Shown: one piece after another, positions 18,139 through 26,864 of the stretch
Layout of the letters: the number at the start of each line of letters is the position of its first letter
Numbering within the stretch: position 1 is the stretch's first letter
Source of the DNA: an uncultured Francisellaceae bacterium
GTDB lineage: Bacteria; Pseudomonadota; Gammaproteobacteria; UBA6186; Azoamicaceae
Reading direction: 5' to 3'
DNA length: 64,000 nucleotides
Assembly (NCBI GenBank): GCA_945956915.1
Contig: CAMFJH010000001.1
Coordinates: 1-64,000 of the forward strand
Made by a program: the position numbers and the translations under genes
The notes under the pieces: model-generated
Told to the model about the DNA's origin: nothing
Databases searched by the model: none
Seen by the model: only the letters and a program-made list of their open reading frames with translations

Positions 18139-19029
18139 ATGCATGGGATTTCTTTTGAAGAAGTTATCAAAGCAGAAGCTAAATTGATTGTTTTAAATCA
18201 AAATAATATTGTGTTAGAAAAAAAAGAAAACGATCCCTTATTTTCATTAAGATCTATTACTGAAAATCAATGGAATACAGGTTTACACTATCGTATAGGC
18301 CTAGTAGATGAAAATCCTTTGTATGTATTCGAATTTAGTGCTCAAGAAGCACAATTGTATGAAACACTACCCTTAAAACAATACCTTGCAAGTCAAAATA
18401 GCTATTGGGTTGATCACTTAATAAAAGCCAAGCAGATATTGACTTGGCATAAAAATTCTCAATTTTGTAGTGCATGCGGGCAAAAAACACAGCCACATCC
18501 CCTTGATTTGGCTAAAAGGTGTATAGGGTGTGCTAGAGATATTTATCCGAGCCTATCTCCTGCAGTGGTTGTATTAATCACCAAAGGTACAGATATTTTG
18601 CTTGGACGTTCGCCTCATTTTATGCAGGGTGTTTATAGTAACTTGGCAGGATTTATAGAAGCGGGTGAATCTGCTGAACAGGCCATCGCTCGAGAAGTGC
18701 AAGAAGAGGTGGGTATTAGAGTAAAAAATATAAGGTATTTTGGATCACAATCTTGGCCTTTTGAAAACACGTTTATGCTTGCTTTTAAAGCGGAATATGA
18801 TTCTGGAGAATTAAAAATCGATACCCAAGAATTAGAAGATGCAAAATGGTTTTCTATCCATGAATTGCCAAAATTGCCTTTTAAATCGAGTATTGCTAGA
18901 AAAATGATAGATCAAGAAATTGCTGAAAAGATTTATCTTATGAGAAGTCCTGCTAATATAGTTAGGTTACAAAAATCAATGGATGAAATAGAAAGGTTAA
19001 TTGAGCAAGATAAAAAGGACTCGAAATAA
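18139..19029 (+). CDS. nudC: NAD+ diphosphatase / NAD-decapping Nudix hydrolase NudC
   Basis: NudC cleaves NAD(H) to NMN(H) and AMP and removes NAD caps from RNA. The zinc ribbon (CSACG and CIGCA) lies near residues 112-135. The Nudix box GFIEAGESAEQAIAREVQEE follows, and the NudC-specific SQSWPF motif (SQPWPF type) lies downstream. The length of 296 residues is slightly longer than E. coli NudC. Confidence 0.92.
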   Translation: MHGISFEEVIKAEAKLIVLNQNNIVLEKKENDPLFSLRSITENQWNTGLHYRIGLVDENPLYVFEFSAQEAQLYETLPLKQYLASQNSYWVDHLIKAKQILTWHKNSQFCSACGQKTQPHPLDLAKRCIGCARDIYPSLSPAVVVLITKGTDILLGRSPHFMQGVYSNLAGFIEAGESAEQAIAREVQEEVGIRVKNIRYFGSQSWPFENTFMLAFKAEYDSGELKIDTQELEDAKWFSIHELPKLPFKSSIARKMIDQEIAEKIYLMRSPANIVRLQKSMDEIERLIEQDKKDSK

Positions 19030-19046
19030 TAATGGAAATTGTCTAA

Positions 19047-19231
19047 TACCTTAAGAGGCTAAAGAGGGGTAAAGATTTTTGGGAAAGGAATAATCCAAAA
19101 ATTGTAAAACATATTGAAGAATTAATTGAAAATATTAAAAATACTCCTTTAGTGGAATAAGAAAATCTGAGCCTCTAAGCTTTGCTAAAAAAGTACCCGT
19201 TGGAAACAAGATTATTCAGGATATTGTGTAA
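19047..19231 (+). pseudogene. Frameshifted remnant of a YoeB/Txe-family toxin gene
   Basis: One frame reads KDFWERNNPKIVKHIEELI...NIKNTPL and then stops at 19158-19160. The frame shifted by one base continues GIRKSEPLSFAKKV. Together these match the YoeB layout (W-x-x-x-x-x-K-I-x-x-x-I-x-x-L-I-x-x-I-x-x-x-P followed by GIGKPEPLK). No start codon, antitoxin partner or catalytic C-terminus remains. An intact YefM-YoeB-type pair is found at 42873-43375. Confidence 0.6.
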
Positions 19232-19922
19232 AAGAAGCAACGGATTCACGTGTGGTGCGGTATTGATTAATAGGATGTGTATTGTCCGCAAAGCCCAATG
19301 CCATTCCACAAATTAAAGCATGTTGGTTTGTAATACTTGTATTTTTAGCTAAAAAACTACGTACGATATCCGGATACTCTGCAAGCGCTGCTTGCGGACA
19401 AGTGCCTAAGCCATAAGCTTTGGCTGCTAACATCACATTTTGAATAAACATACCCATATCAAGCCAGGAACCTTTCTCTAAGTCTTTATCGATAAAAAAT
19501 AATAAGCCCACGGGTGCTTCAAAAAAATGATAATTACGGTACCAGGCTACTTTTCTTTTTTCAGTATCTTCTTTGTCGATGTGTAAAGCTGAATATAAAG
19601 CCAACCCGCAAGCTTTACGTCTACTTTTATAAGGTTCTCGCCACTGGCTAGGATAATAAGCATAATCTGGATTTTCTTGTATGCCTGCATCACGGGCTTC
19701 TATAATGGCATTGCCTATTTTTTCTTTAAGTGCACCTTGAAGCACCACAACCTGCCAAGGCTGTGTGTTAACCCCCGAGGGGGCATAGCGTGCACTTGAT
19801 AAAATAGATTCGATTGTTTGTTCAGATATGGGTTTTTTCAGAAAAGCACGGGTGGAATGTCTGCCTTCAATGGCTACTAAGATATCCAAGTTATTGAGCG
19901 ATCCTTTTTTCTCGTATTTCAT
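19212..19922 (-). CDS. Nitroreductase-family flavoprotein
   Basis: An FMN-dependent NAD(P)H oxidoreductase of about 236 residues. Hallmarks are the N-terminal RHSTRAF (FMN phosphate binding), ARYAPSGVNTQPWQVVVL, NVMLAAKAYGLGTCPQAAL and the C-terminal MALGFADNTHPIN. The substrate cannot be told from sequence. The ATG at 19922 lies inside the end of dksA; a TTG immediately after the dksA stop would give a protein starting just before the conserved DILVAIEGRHS and is an alternative. Confidence 0.85.
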   Translation of the reverse strand: MKYEKKGSLNNLDILVAIEGRHSTRAFLKKPISEQTIESILSSARYAPSGVNTQPWQVVVLQGALKEKIGNAIIEARDAGIQENPDYAYYPSQWREPYKSRRKACGLALYSALHIDKEDTEKRKVAWYRNYHFFEAPVGLLFFIDKDLEKGSWLDMGMFIQNVMLAAKAYGLGTCPQAALAEYPDIVRSFLAKNTSITNQHALICGMALGFADNTHPINQYRTTRESVASFTQYPE

Positions 19923-20328
19923 CAAGGGTTTTGCAATCGATGCACAATCCAGCAGTAGGGCGTGCTTCTAAACGTCTAATGCCAATTTCAACACCACAAG
20001 ATTCACAATAGCCATAATCTTTATCTTCAATTTGCTGTAAAGCCTGTTCGATTTTTTTAATGAGTTTACGTTCTCTATCACGGGTACGTAGCTTTAAATT
20101 AAAAGCTTCTTCTTGCGTGGCTCTATCATTGGGATCAGCTAATACACTGGCTTCTTGCATTTCAGAAATAGTTTGATCCACTTCTTCCATTAATTCATAC
20201 TTCCAGCTTTCAAGGATACGTCTAAAATGGGCGAGTTGTTTTTCGTCCATGTAAGCATCCCCCGCACCTACTCGATAGGGTTCAAATTTAGCAGAAGAAA
20301 CTTCTTTCACTTTTGTTTTAGCAATCAT
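19891..20328 (-). CDS. dksA: RNA polymerase-binding transcription factor DksA
   Basis: DksA binds the RNA polymerase secondary channel and, with ppGpp, resets transcription in the stringent response. The 145-residue protein has the coiled-coil region with DPNDRATQEE at the tip and a four-cysteine zinc finger (CESCG near residue 115 and CIDC). It lies divergently next to sfsA, the arrangement seen in E. coli. Confidence 0.95.
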   Translation of the reverse strand: MIAKTKVKEVSSAKFEPYRVGAGDAYMDEKQLAHFRRILESWKYELMEEVDQTISEMQEASVLADPNDRATQEEAFNLKLRTRDRERKLIKKIEQALQQIEDKDYGYCESCGVEIGIRRLEARPTAGLCIDCKTLDEIREKRIAQ

Positions 20329-20452
20329 AAAGATTAAGCCTCTTGGATTCTACGGGTGATTCTTAAGTAATTATTTATAGCAGAAATAAGATCGAAGATC
20401 AACAGAGTATATGCACTATTAAGAAAAATTTTGACAAGCCGATTAAATAACT

Positions 20453-21175
20453 ATGAACTTTAGAACACCATTAATCGAAGCCACTTTATTAAGACGTTTT
20501 TTCCATTTTTTAATGGAAGTTGCACTGAATAACTACAAGAAAAAAATGGTGTATTGCCCCAATTTAAGCCCTCTTTCAGGCTGTGATGTGCTGGGCAGCC
20601 GTCTTTGGTTTAGCAGCGTTTTCCCTTTATCCCGGGGATATCTAGACAGTGTGGAAATTATAGAAGTAGAAGGTGGACATTTGGTGGCTATTGACCCGCA
20701 ACACATGAAGCTATTGGTTTTGGAAGCATTGCAAGCAGGGATTATTACAGAGTTGCAAGGCTATCATTTTTTACCCTTAGGTAGAACTTGGGGCGGGTTA
20801 ATCAGTGGCTTAGAGGTTTTGATCAATAGAGAGGGTGAACGTTGTTTTGTTTGTATGGAACAGGTCATTTTAGCCGAGCCCAAAGGAGAAGGAGAGGGGT
20901 ATTTCCCTGAAGTACCTTATGGAGGGCTAACCCATCTTGAAGAACTGATTACGCTGAGAAAAATGGGGCATAGGTCTATTTTGTTTTTTTGTGTGCAACA
21001 CACAGGGATCAATTGTGTGAAAATTGCAGAATCCATAGAACCTGAGTACCCTCGATTATTAAAAGAAGCCTTACAAGTAGGCGTAGAAGTATTGGCCTAT
21101 AAAGCAAACATATCACTTAAGGAAATGATCTTGGTTTCGGCTGTCCCAGTCGTGATTCCTGAAATGATGAGCTAG
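20453..21175 (+). CDS. sfsA: Sugar fermentation stimulation protein homologue SfsA
   Basis: The 240-residue protein carries SfsA-family blocks: VYCPN near residue 33, FPEVPYGGLTHLEELITL, GHRSILFFCVQ and EPEYPRLLKEALQVGVEVLAY. SfsA proteins are implicated in DNA binding and maltose metabolism, but the biochemical role is poorly defined. Divergent neighbour dksA matches the E. coli context. Compared with the usual YCPNTGS, the segment here is YCPNLSP, a deviation worth noting. Confidence 0.85.
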   Translation: MNFRTPLIEATLLRRFFHFLMEVALNNYKKKMVYCPNLSPLSGCDVLGSRLWFSSVFPLSRGYLDSVEIIEVEGGHLVAIDPQHMKLLVLEALQAGIITELQGYHFLPLGRTWGGLISGLEVLINREGERCFVCMEQVILAEPKGEGEGYFPEVPYGGLTHLEELITLRKMGHRSILFFCVQHTGINCVKIAESIEPEYPRLLKEALQVGVEVLAYKANISLKEMILVSAVPVVIPEMMS

Positions 21176-21179
21176 ATTT

Positions 21180-22469
21180 TTAAATCACCCAGCGCTTAAA
21201 TACGGTAGAGGCCGCTTGAAGTGTGCGTTCAAGTGTTTCGGTAGAATGCGCAAGCGAAACAAAACCCGTTTCAAAAGCTGAGGGTGCAAAATAGATGCCT
21301 TCTTTTAACATTCCATGAAAAAATTGATTAAAGGCTTCTAAATCACACTGCATGACTGCTTTATATCCAGAAATAACAGTTTGTGGGCTAAAAAATAAGC
21401 CAAACATCCCTCCAACACAATGGGTTTTTAGAGGAATATGATAATAGTTTGCTTGTTTTTCTAAACCCGACATCAAAGTTTGGGTGTGTTCAGAAAGAGT
21501 ATCGTATAGACCCGGTTCTTGGAGTGCTTTTAAGGTGGCAAGACCTGCACTTAAGGTGAGGTGATTACCTGATAAAGTACCAGCTTGATACACTGATCCA
21601 ACCGGTGCAAAGCATTGCATAATTTCTCGTTTACCTCCAATTGCACCCACCGGTAGACCGCCCCCTATTATTTTTCCTAAACAAGTCAGATCCGGTTGAA
21701 TTTGATAAAGCGCTTGCGCGCCCCCTAAAGCCACCCTAAATCCAGTCATGACTTCATCAAAAATTAAAAGGCTGCTATATTGCTCAGTGATTGCCTTCAG
21801 GCCCTCTAAAAAACCAGGCAAAGGGGGAATACAGTTCATATTGCCCGCAATGGGTTCAACGATAATAGCGGCTATATCTTTCCCAAAAGCAGAGAATAAA
21901 GCATGAACAGCGCTGAGATCATTAAAAGGTGCAACAAGGGTATGCTCAGTAAATGCAGCCGGGACACCGGCAGAATCAGGTAGGGCACAGGTAAGAATAC
22001 CAGAACCGCTTTTGACTAAAAGGCTATCGGTGTGCCCATGGTAACAGCCTTCGAATTTTAAAATTTTATTGCGCCCTGTGTAACCGCGTGCTAGACGTAT
22101 AGCACTTTGAGTTGCTTCCGTGCCTGAATTTACCATCCGAACCTGTTGAATAGAAGGCATAAGATGGGTAATAAGTTCTGCCATTTCTACTTCTATAGCA
22201 GTGGGTGCGCTATAGCCTAGACCTTCTGCAGCAGCAGCTTGCACGGCTTGAATCACCGAAGGGTAGGCATGGCCTAAAATAAGAGGGCCAAATCCGCCAA
22301 CATAATCAATATAACGATTATTATCGATATCGATTAAATAAGGACCTATTCCTTTTTTGAAAAATAAAGGAGAACCCCCTACACGTTTAAAAGCACGGAC
22401 AGGGGAATTCACACCACCAGGGATAACTGTTTGTGCCCTGGCGAATAATTGGGTAGAATGGTATGTCAT
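21180..22469 (-). CDS. hemL: Glutamate-1-semialdehyde 2,1-aminomutase
   Basis: A PLP enzyme that makes 5-aminolevulinate in the C5 haem pathway. It shows [10 protein letters not shown] near residue 19, [32 protein letters not shown] and the PLP-lysine segment [14 protein letters not shown]. Its 429 residues match the family. Together with hemJ at 23372 it places two haem-synthesis genes in this neighbourhood. Confidence 0.96.
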   Translation of the reverse strand: MTYHSTQLFARAQTVIPGGVNSPVRAFKRVGGSPLFFKKGIGPYLIDIDNNRYIDYVGGFGPLILGHAYPSVIQAVQAAAAEGLGYSAPTAIEVEMAELITHLMPSIQQVRMVNSGTEATQSAIRLARGYTGRNKILKFEGCYHGHTDSLLVKSGSGILTCALPDSAGVPAAFTEHTLVAPFNDLSAVHALFSAFGKDIAAIIVEPIAGNMNCIPPLPGFLEGLKAITEQYSSLLIFDEVMTGFRVALGGAQALYQIQPDLTCLGKIIGGGLPVGAIGGKREIMQCFAPVGSVYQAGTLSGNHLTLSAGLATLKALQEPGLYDTLSEHTQTLMSGLEKQANYYHIPLKTHCVGGMFGLFFSPQTVISGYKAVMQCDLEAFNQFFHGMLKEGIYFAPSAFETGFVSLAHSTETLERTLQAASTVFKRWVI

Positions 22470-22571
22470 GGTCTTTTTTTCCGGATAAGTTGTAGTTGCG
22501 CTATTTTAATCTTTATATAGCGTATGGGCAATCGAATCCAATCGTTTTTTATATTATGTGAGGTAACTAAA

Positions 22572-23162
22572 ATGGAATATGTGGCGGATATCGCGCTCAT
22601 TATAGTAGTAAGTTTAGTCTGTTATTCGCTCTTCAGAGCACAACGTATGGCTGTTAATCACAGCAAAGCTATGCATAAAGTAGATCTTTCTATACAAAAG
22701 CAGGACCAGACCAATCAACATTTAATGCATATTTTGAATGAAATACGCCGCTCAAATCATTTTTTAGCAGAACTTGTGGGTGTTGATTCCCCAGAATATG
22801 CGGCCCCACCCCCATTGCCTACAACCACTTCTATACCGGTTACCACACCGGATATTTCCGGCTCTTTTATAGCGGCTACAGAAATATCCTCAGGCGAAGG
22901 CACACCTGCCAAAGTCTATGTAGGTAATATTGATTATGCTGCCACAGAAGCAGAACTGGCTGAATTTTTCGCTCAATGCGGACAAGTAGAATCTGTGAAT
23001 ATCCCTGTTAACCGCTATACCGGAAAAGCACGCGGTTTTGGGTTTGTGACTTTTATCACCCAACAGGATGCAGAACGTGCGATGATCCTAAATGGTACTG
23101 AATTTAAAGGCAGACAACTTCAAGTGAATTTTGCAAAAGAACGTGAAATAACCACTCCTTAA
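22572..23162 (+). CDS. RRM-domain RNA-binding protein with N-terminal membrane segment
   Basis: The 196-residue protein starts with a hydrophobic segment (about residues 5-23, ADIALIIVVSLVCYSLF), continues with a charged helical stretch and a Pro/Thr-rich linker, and ends in an RRM domain at about residues 113-195. The RRM has RNP2 (VYVGNI) and RNP1 (RGFGFVTF) as in bacterial and eukaryotic glycine-rich RRM proteins. ATG 22572 follows a GTGAGG ribosome-binding site; an earlier in-frame ATG at 22524 is unlikely. The RRM assignment is firm; membrane anchoring is inferred. Confidence 0.85.
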   Translation: MEYVADIALIIVVSLVCYSLFRAQRMAVNHSKAMHKVDLSIQKQDQTNQHLMHILNEIRRSNHFLAELVGVDSPEYAAPPPLPTTTSIPVTTPDISGSFIAATEISSGEGTPAKVYVGNIDYAATEAELAEFFAQCGQVESVNIPVNRYTGKARGFGFVTFITQQDAERAMILNGTEFKGRQLQVNFAKEREITTP

Positions 23163-23201
23163 TTTTAATTAAGCAGTGGTTGATTAAAAAGAGGAAAAAA
23201 G

Positions 23202-23375
23202 ATGAAAAAGTATATGTGTTTAATGTGTGGTTTGGTATATAACGAAGCTGAAGGTTGGCCAGAAGACGGAATCATAGCAGGTACACGTTGGGAAGATGTG
23301 CCACCCAATTGGCGTTGTCCTGATTGTGGTGCCTGTAAGGAAGATTTTGAAATGGTAGAAGTGTCTACAACCTAA
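23202..23375 (+). CDS. Rubredoxin
   Basis: A 57-residue iron-only electron carrier. The two iron-binding pairs are CLMCG (Cys6, Cys9) and CPDCG (Cys39, Cys42), with the characteristic WPEDGI and [14 protein letters not shown] segment between them. GAGGAAAAAAG lies just upstream of the ATG. The stop overlaps the hemJ stop on the other strand by four bases. Confidence 0.95.
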   Translation: MKKYMCLMCGLVYNEAEGWPEDGIIAGTRWEDVPPNWRCPDCGACKEDFEMVEVSTT

Positions 23376-23797
23376 TAAGGTTTTATCAAGGTCAATATAA
23401 CAATGGCTACCAATATAAGGACTGGAAACTCATTTAACCAACGATAAAAAACGTGAGAATGTTTATTTTGATCGCAGGCAAATTGTTTTCTTAAGTAACC
23501 GCAATATAAATGGTAAAGGATTAAAATCAGAACCAAGGCTAGTTTTAAATGTAGCCATAGGGCCGTTTTATAAGCTGCCCATCCATAGCCTTGGAGTAGC
23601 CATAGCCCGAGGCCGATGGTGAAGCAAGCACCTGGAGCCATGATGCCGTAATACAATTTGCGTTCCATTATTTTAAAGCGTGCTTGGCTGATGGCATCTT
23701 CACTGAGTGCGTGGTAAACAAAAAGGCGAGGCAGGTAAAATAAACCGCTAAACCAAGTGACCATGGCTATAATGTGAAACGCTTTAACCCATAACAT
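23372..23797 (-). CDS. hemJ: Protoporphyrinogen IX oxidase HemJ
   Basis: A 141-residue membrane protein with four predicted helices. The N-terminal [27 protein letters not shown] and the [12 protein letters not shown] segment are typical of the HemJ (UPF0093) family, which oxidises protoporphyrinogen IX in haem synthesis. Haem genes hemL and, indirectly, the Fe-S carrier erpA are neighbours. Confidence 0.93.
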   Translation of the reverse strand: MLWVKAFHIIAMVTWFSGLFYLPRLFVYHALSEDAISQARFKIMERKLYYGIMAPGACFTIGLGLWLLQGYGWAAYKTALWLHLKLALVLILILYHLYCGYLRKQFACDQNKHSHVFYRWLNEFPVLILVAIVILTLIKPY

Positions 23798-23810
23798 GAG
23801 GGCATTATAT

Positions 23811-24185
23811 ATGATACCTACATCAGATGCATCTTTATTGACCTTAACGGATGCAGCGATTGCTAAAGTGCAGCATTTAATTGAGGCAGCTAAAAACCCT
23901 GCTTTAAAATTACGTGTTTACATTACTGGGGGCGGTTGTTCGGGGTTCCAATATGGGTTCAAGTTAGATGATCAATTGAATCCGGATGATAGTGTAATCA
24001 AAATGCCTACCTTTGATGTGGTCATCGCGTCTTTGGCTATCCCCTATTTAGAAGGCTCGGTTTTAGACTATGTTGAAAATCTCCAAGGCTCCCGTTTTAT
24101 GGTCGAAAATCCCAATGCCGAAAGGACTTGTGGTTGTGGTTCTTCTTTCGCTTTAAAAACGTGTACTGAAAAAAAATGTTCTTAA
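23811..24185 (+). CDS. erpA: Iron-sulphur cluster insertion protein ErpA
   Basis: An A-type Fe-S carrier of 124 residues that delivers clusters to apoproteins. The cluster ligands appear in LRVYITGGGCSGFQYGF and in the C-terminal TCGCGSSF. A C-terminal extension with two more cysteines (LKTCTEKKCS) follows the usual end and is slightly unusual. ATG 23811 is chosen over ATG 23796 because GAGGG lies eight bases upstream. It is divergent from hemJ. Confidence 0.92.
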   Translation: MIPTSDASLLTLTDAAIAKVQHLIEAAKNPALKLRVYITGGGCSGFQYGFKLDDQLNPDDSVIKMPTFDVVIASLAIPYLEGSVLDYVENLQGSRFMVENPNAERTCGCGSSFALKTCTEKKCS

Positions 24186-24201
24186 TGGATAGCTTGCCTG
24201 A

Positions 24202-24252
24202 TTGCCCTCATCCCCCTGCCGAGAGAAGGTGCCGGCAGGCGGATGAGGGCAA
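24202..24252. repeat. REP-like two-step palindrome
   Basis: Outer arms TTGCCCTCATCC and GGATGAGGGCAA (12 bp, perfect) enclose an inner stem CCTGCCG/CGGCAGG around an 11-base loop. It is much more GC-rich than its surroundings. An A-run follows on the plus strand, not a T-run, so it is not a standard terminator for erpA or anmK. It resembles the short GC-rich intergenic repeats found in many proteobacteria. Confidence 0.6.
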
Positions 24253-24260
24253 AAAAAAGA

Positions 24261-25415
24261 TCAAATGATCGAACACGATGGATGCAGTGCTTTTCCAAAA
24301 ATCCCACCTAAAGGGATAGCATGAGTAGCGCCGGTTACTGTGGGGCAATTGCCGGGTCGACCTTCCAAAGTTTGTTTTGCAAGCCAAGCAAAAAGCATAG
24401 CTTCTATCCAATCCGGTGGCAGTCCAATGGCTGCTGTGCTGCGCACTGGGCGGTTGAGTGCTAGGGTTAAAGCTTGCATTAAAACTCTATTTTGAGCACC
24501 CCCACCGCAAACAAAAAGTGTAGCATCTGGAATACTTGAATCTAAAATAGCCTGTGTAATGGATTGTACAGTCAGTGCGAGTAAAGTGGCTTGAATATCT
24601 TTAGAGGCCAAGGGCTGGGCTTTGGTGATTAAAGGTTTAATGCTCGATATTTGTTGGTTTAACCATTCTAAATTAAAATACTCTCGCCCTGTGCTTTTGG
24701 GATAGGGTGCATTAAAATAAGGATCCTTTAAGCAGTGTTCTAATAAGTGCTTGTGTATTTGACCTGAAGAAGCAAAATCGCCGTGTACATCAAATAAAAC
24801 GCCTTTTTCTTTTTGGATCCACGCATCCATTAAGCCATTACCGGGTCCTGTATCAAAACCGATAATCGGTTCTGATTGATCTTTAGGCAATAAAGTCAGA
24901 TTAGCAATACCGCCAATATTGAGAATAATACGATTTTCATTGGTATTTTGAAAAACACTGGCATGAAAACCAGGTGCTAAAGGTGCACCTTGTCCTTTGG
25001 CTGCAATATCGCGCCTTCTAAAATCAGCCACGGTTAAAATACCGGTGCGTTCGGCAATAATATTGGGATCGCCAATTTGTAAGCTAAAAGGCGGAATACT
25101 GTCTGGACGGTGTCTTAGTGTTTGCCCATGACTTCCTATTGCACAAATTTGATCAGGGGATATTTTGGCTTGATTAAGCAAATGTTGTGCGGCTTCTGCA
25201 AAGAGCTCACCTGCTTCTGCATCTAAAGTGCCATACTGATCAATAGAACATTGACCCGATTGCGTAATCGCTAAGCATTGCCTTCTAAAATCCTTGGGAA
25301 TGGGGTGGCTGTAAGTCTCTATTAATTGGGGGGTGCTTTTAGCGAAAGAAACAAGGGCCACATCGATGGCATCCATGCTGGTACCGGAAAGCAAGCCTAT
25401 AAATAAATCGCTCAT
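24261..25415 (-). CDS. anmK: Anhydro-N-acetylmuramic acid kinase
   Basis: AnmK opens and phosphorylates 1,6-anhydro-MurNAc during cell-wall recycling. The 384-residue protein has the family motifs GLLSGTSMDAIDVAL at the N-terminus, SHGQTLRH, NIGGIANLTLL and GFDTGPGN. The neighbouring peptidoglycan peptidase fits a cell-wall turnover context. Confidence 0.95.
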   Translation of the reverse strand: MSDLFIGLLSGTSMDAIDVALVSFAKSTPQLIETYSHPIPKDFRRQCLAITQSGQCSIDQYGTLDAEAGELFAEAAQHLLNQAKISPDQICAIGSHGQTLRHRPDSIPPFSLQIGDPNIIAERTGILTVADFRRRDIAAKGQGAPLAPGFHASVFQNTNENRIILNIGGIANLTLLPKDQSEPIIGFDTGPGNGLMDAWIQKEKGVLFDVHGDFASSGQIHKHLLEHCLKDPYFNAPYPKSTGREYFNLEWLNQQISSIKPLITKAQPLASKDIQATLLALTVQSITQAILDSSIPDATLFVCGGGAQNRVLMQALTLALNRPVRSTAAIGLPPDWIEAMLFAWLAKQTLEGRPGNCPTVTGATHAIPLGGIFGKALHPSCSII

Positions 25416-25436
25416 TTTGCTTAATCTTTGAGTAAA

Positions 25437-26648
25437 TTATCTAGAGATATTACGTTGATAATCGTTGCTAGCCATTTTTGTCTTCATGCCTTTGGTATTT
25501 TGATGCACATCCAATAATCGTATCATTTCTTTTGCATGCACAATAAATTGAGGACGAAGTGCCTGAGCAATAGAATTTTGTTTAGGCATTGCAGCTGTTA
25601 GCGGATTACGATGAACCCCATCGATACGAAATTCATAATGAAGATGATCTCCTGTTGCAAGGCCCGTACGTCCCACATAACCAATGATCTGACCTTGTTT
25701 TACCTCGGTGCCCGTTTTAAGATTTTTTGCAAAACGAGAAAGATGGCCATAAAGCGTTGAGTATCGGGCACCATGTTGTAATTCTATGGTATTCCCATAG
25801 CCCCCTCTTTTGCCTGCGAAAATGACTTTTGCATTCGCTGTAGCAATCACAGGAGTACCACGCGGTGCTCTATAATCGATACCTTTGTGTAAACGCATTT
25901 TGTGGCAAACAGGATGTTTTCTCATCCCAAAAGAAGAGCTGATATCAACAAAATGTACAGGCGAACGTAAAAAAGCTTCTGTTAATCCATTACCATCTGG
26001 AGAAAAATAACCGGCACGACCTGTTTTATCGGTATAACGGACAGCTTGGTATTTTTCACCTTGATTGACAAATTCTACGGCCAGAATCGGCCCTGTTTCA
26101 ATTTTTTGACCATTCACTATCTTTTCTTCATAAAGGACACGGAAGGAATCATTGGGTCTTAAATCGGTTGAAAAATCAATTTTGCCACCAAAAATTTCAA
26201 TGATCTGATTAATGACTTTATAATCCAAGCCTGCTTTTTTACCAGAAGAGACCAAAGAATTGCGGATAGGACCCCCACCAAAAGCCAATTGTTTTTCGGT
26301 TATTTTTTTAGGTTTCTCAACAATATTTTGTGACTGACTTATTTTCTCAGCTTCTTTGTGCGTGGTAACTGTGGAGTTCGGTGCTTCAGGTACGGGCAAA
26401 GCAGAAGGTTTTTCTTCTACCGCAGGTAGAGCCGTAGAGGTAGAGGCAACTAAATCAGGGGTCGCTTCTGTCTTAATTTCAGATTGAGCGATTGCAGGGA
26501 TAGGGGAATACGCCGATTTGCGAGGGTTTGCGAAGGCAAACACTATGCAAAGTACAGCAATAGAGGCTAAGCCCAGATGTCTTTTGCGCTTTAGTATGGT
26601 AACAAGCGAGAAAGCGCTGGGAGTGGTATGTTTATAGTCTAATTTCAC
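25437..26648 (-). CDS. M23-family peptidoglycan endopeptidase (MepM-like)
   Basis: The 403-residue protein has one membrane anchor (about residues 28-43), a Pro/Glu-rich linker, an OapA-like central region (around GLDYKVINQII and LRPNDSFRVLYEE) and a C-terminal LytM/M23 domain. Zinc-ligand motifs HKGIDY (HxxxD) and HLHYEF (HxH) are intact, so it should be an active DD-endopeptidase acting in the periplasm. The order tyrS-M23-anmK-erpA is common in gammaproteobacteria. Confidence 0.9.
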   Translation of the reverse strand: MKLDYKHTTPSAFSLVTILKRKRHLGLASIAVLCIVFAFANPRKSAYSPIPAIAQSEIKTEATPDLVASTSTALPAVEEKPSALPVPEAPNSTVTTHKEAEKISQSQNIVEKPKKITEKQLAFGGGPIRNSLVSSGKKAGLDYKVINQIIEIFGGKIDFSTDLRPNDSFRVLYEEKIVNGQKIETGPILAVEFVNQGEKYQAVRYTDKTGRAGYFSPDGNGLTEAFLRSPVHFVDISSSFGMRKHPVCHKMRLHKGIDYRAPRGTPVIATANAKVIFAGKRGGYGNTIELQHGARYSTLYGHLSRFAKNLKTGTEVKQGQIIGYVGRTGLATGDHLHYEFRIDGVHRNPLTAAMPKQNSIAQALRPQFIVHAKEMIRLLDVHQNTKGMKTKMASNDYQRNISR

Positions 26649-26864
26649 GATAATATTCAGCCCTATTTTTAGTTGATTAACTTAATGGTTAAGTTAGTTT
26701 TTTAGCACGACTTATTAACAATAGCTTGAATGTGCTGTTTAGTCAAAAATTCAAAATGCTTGCATGAAGCTTTAATAATACACATAGAAGTGTCAAAATG
26801 TAAAGCTTAAACACTGTGAAAATCTAAGTGTCCAAATGAATATCAGATTATAGGTGGTAGGTCT

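Noticed and set aside
17774..18170. Several 70-100 codon frames overlapping the His/Tyr-rich gene on both strands.
   Set aside because: They are low-complexity shadows of the CAT/GGT/TAT repeats; the plus-strand gene has the signal peptide and ribosome-binding site.
24202..24260. The hairpin after erpA as an intrinsic terminator.
   Set aside because: The run after the stem on the plus strand is A, not T, and on the minus strand the T-run precedes the stem.
26678..26696. Inverted repeat TAACTTAA/TTAAGTTA followed by GTTTTTT between the M23 gene and tyrS.
   Set aside because: It resembles a terminator for plus-strand transcription, but no plus-strand gene lies upstream; the stem is short and AT-rich, so no role is claimed.
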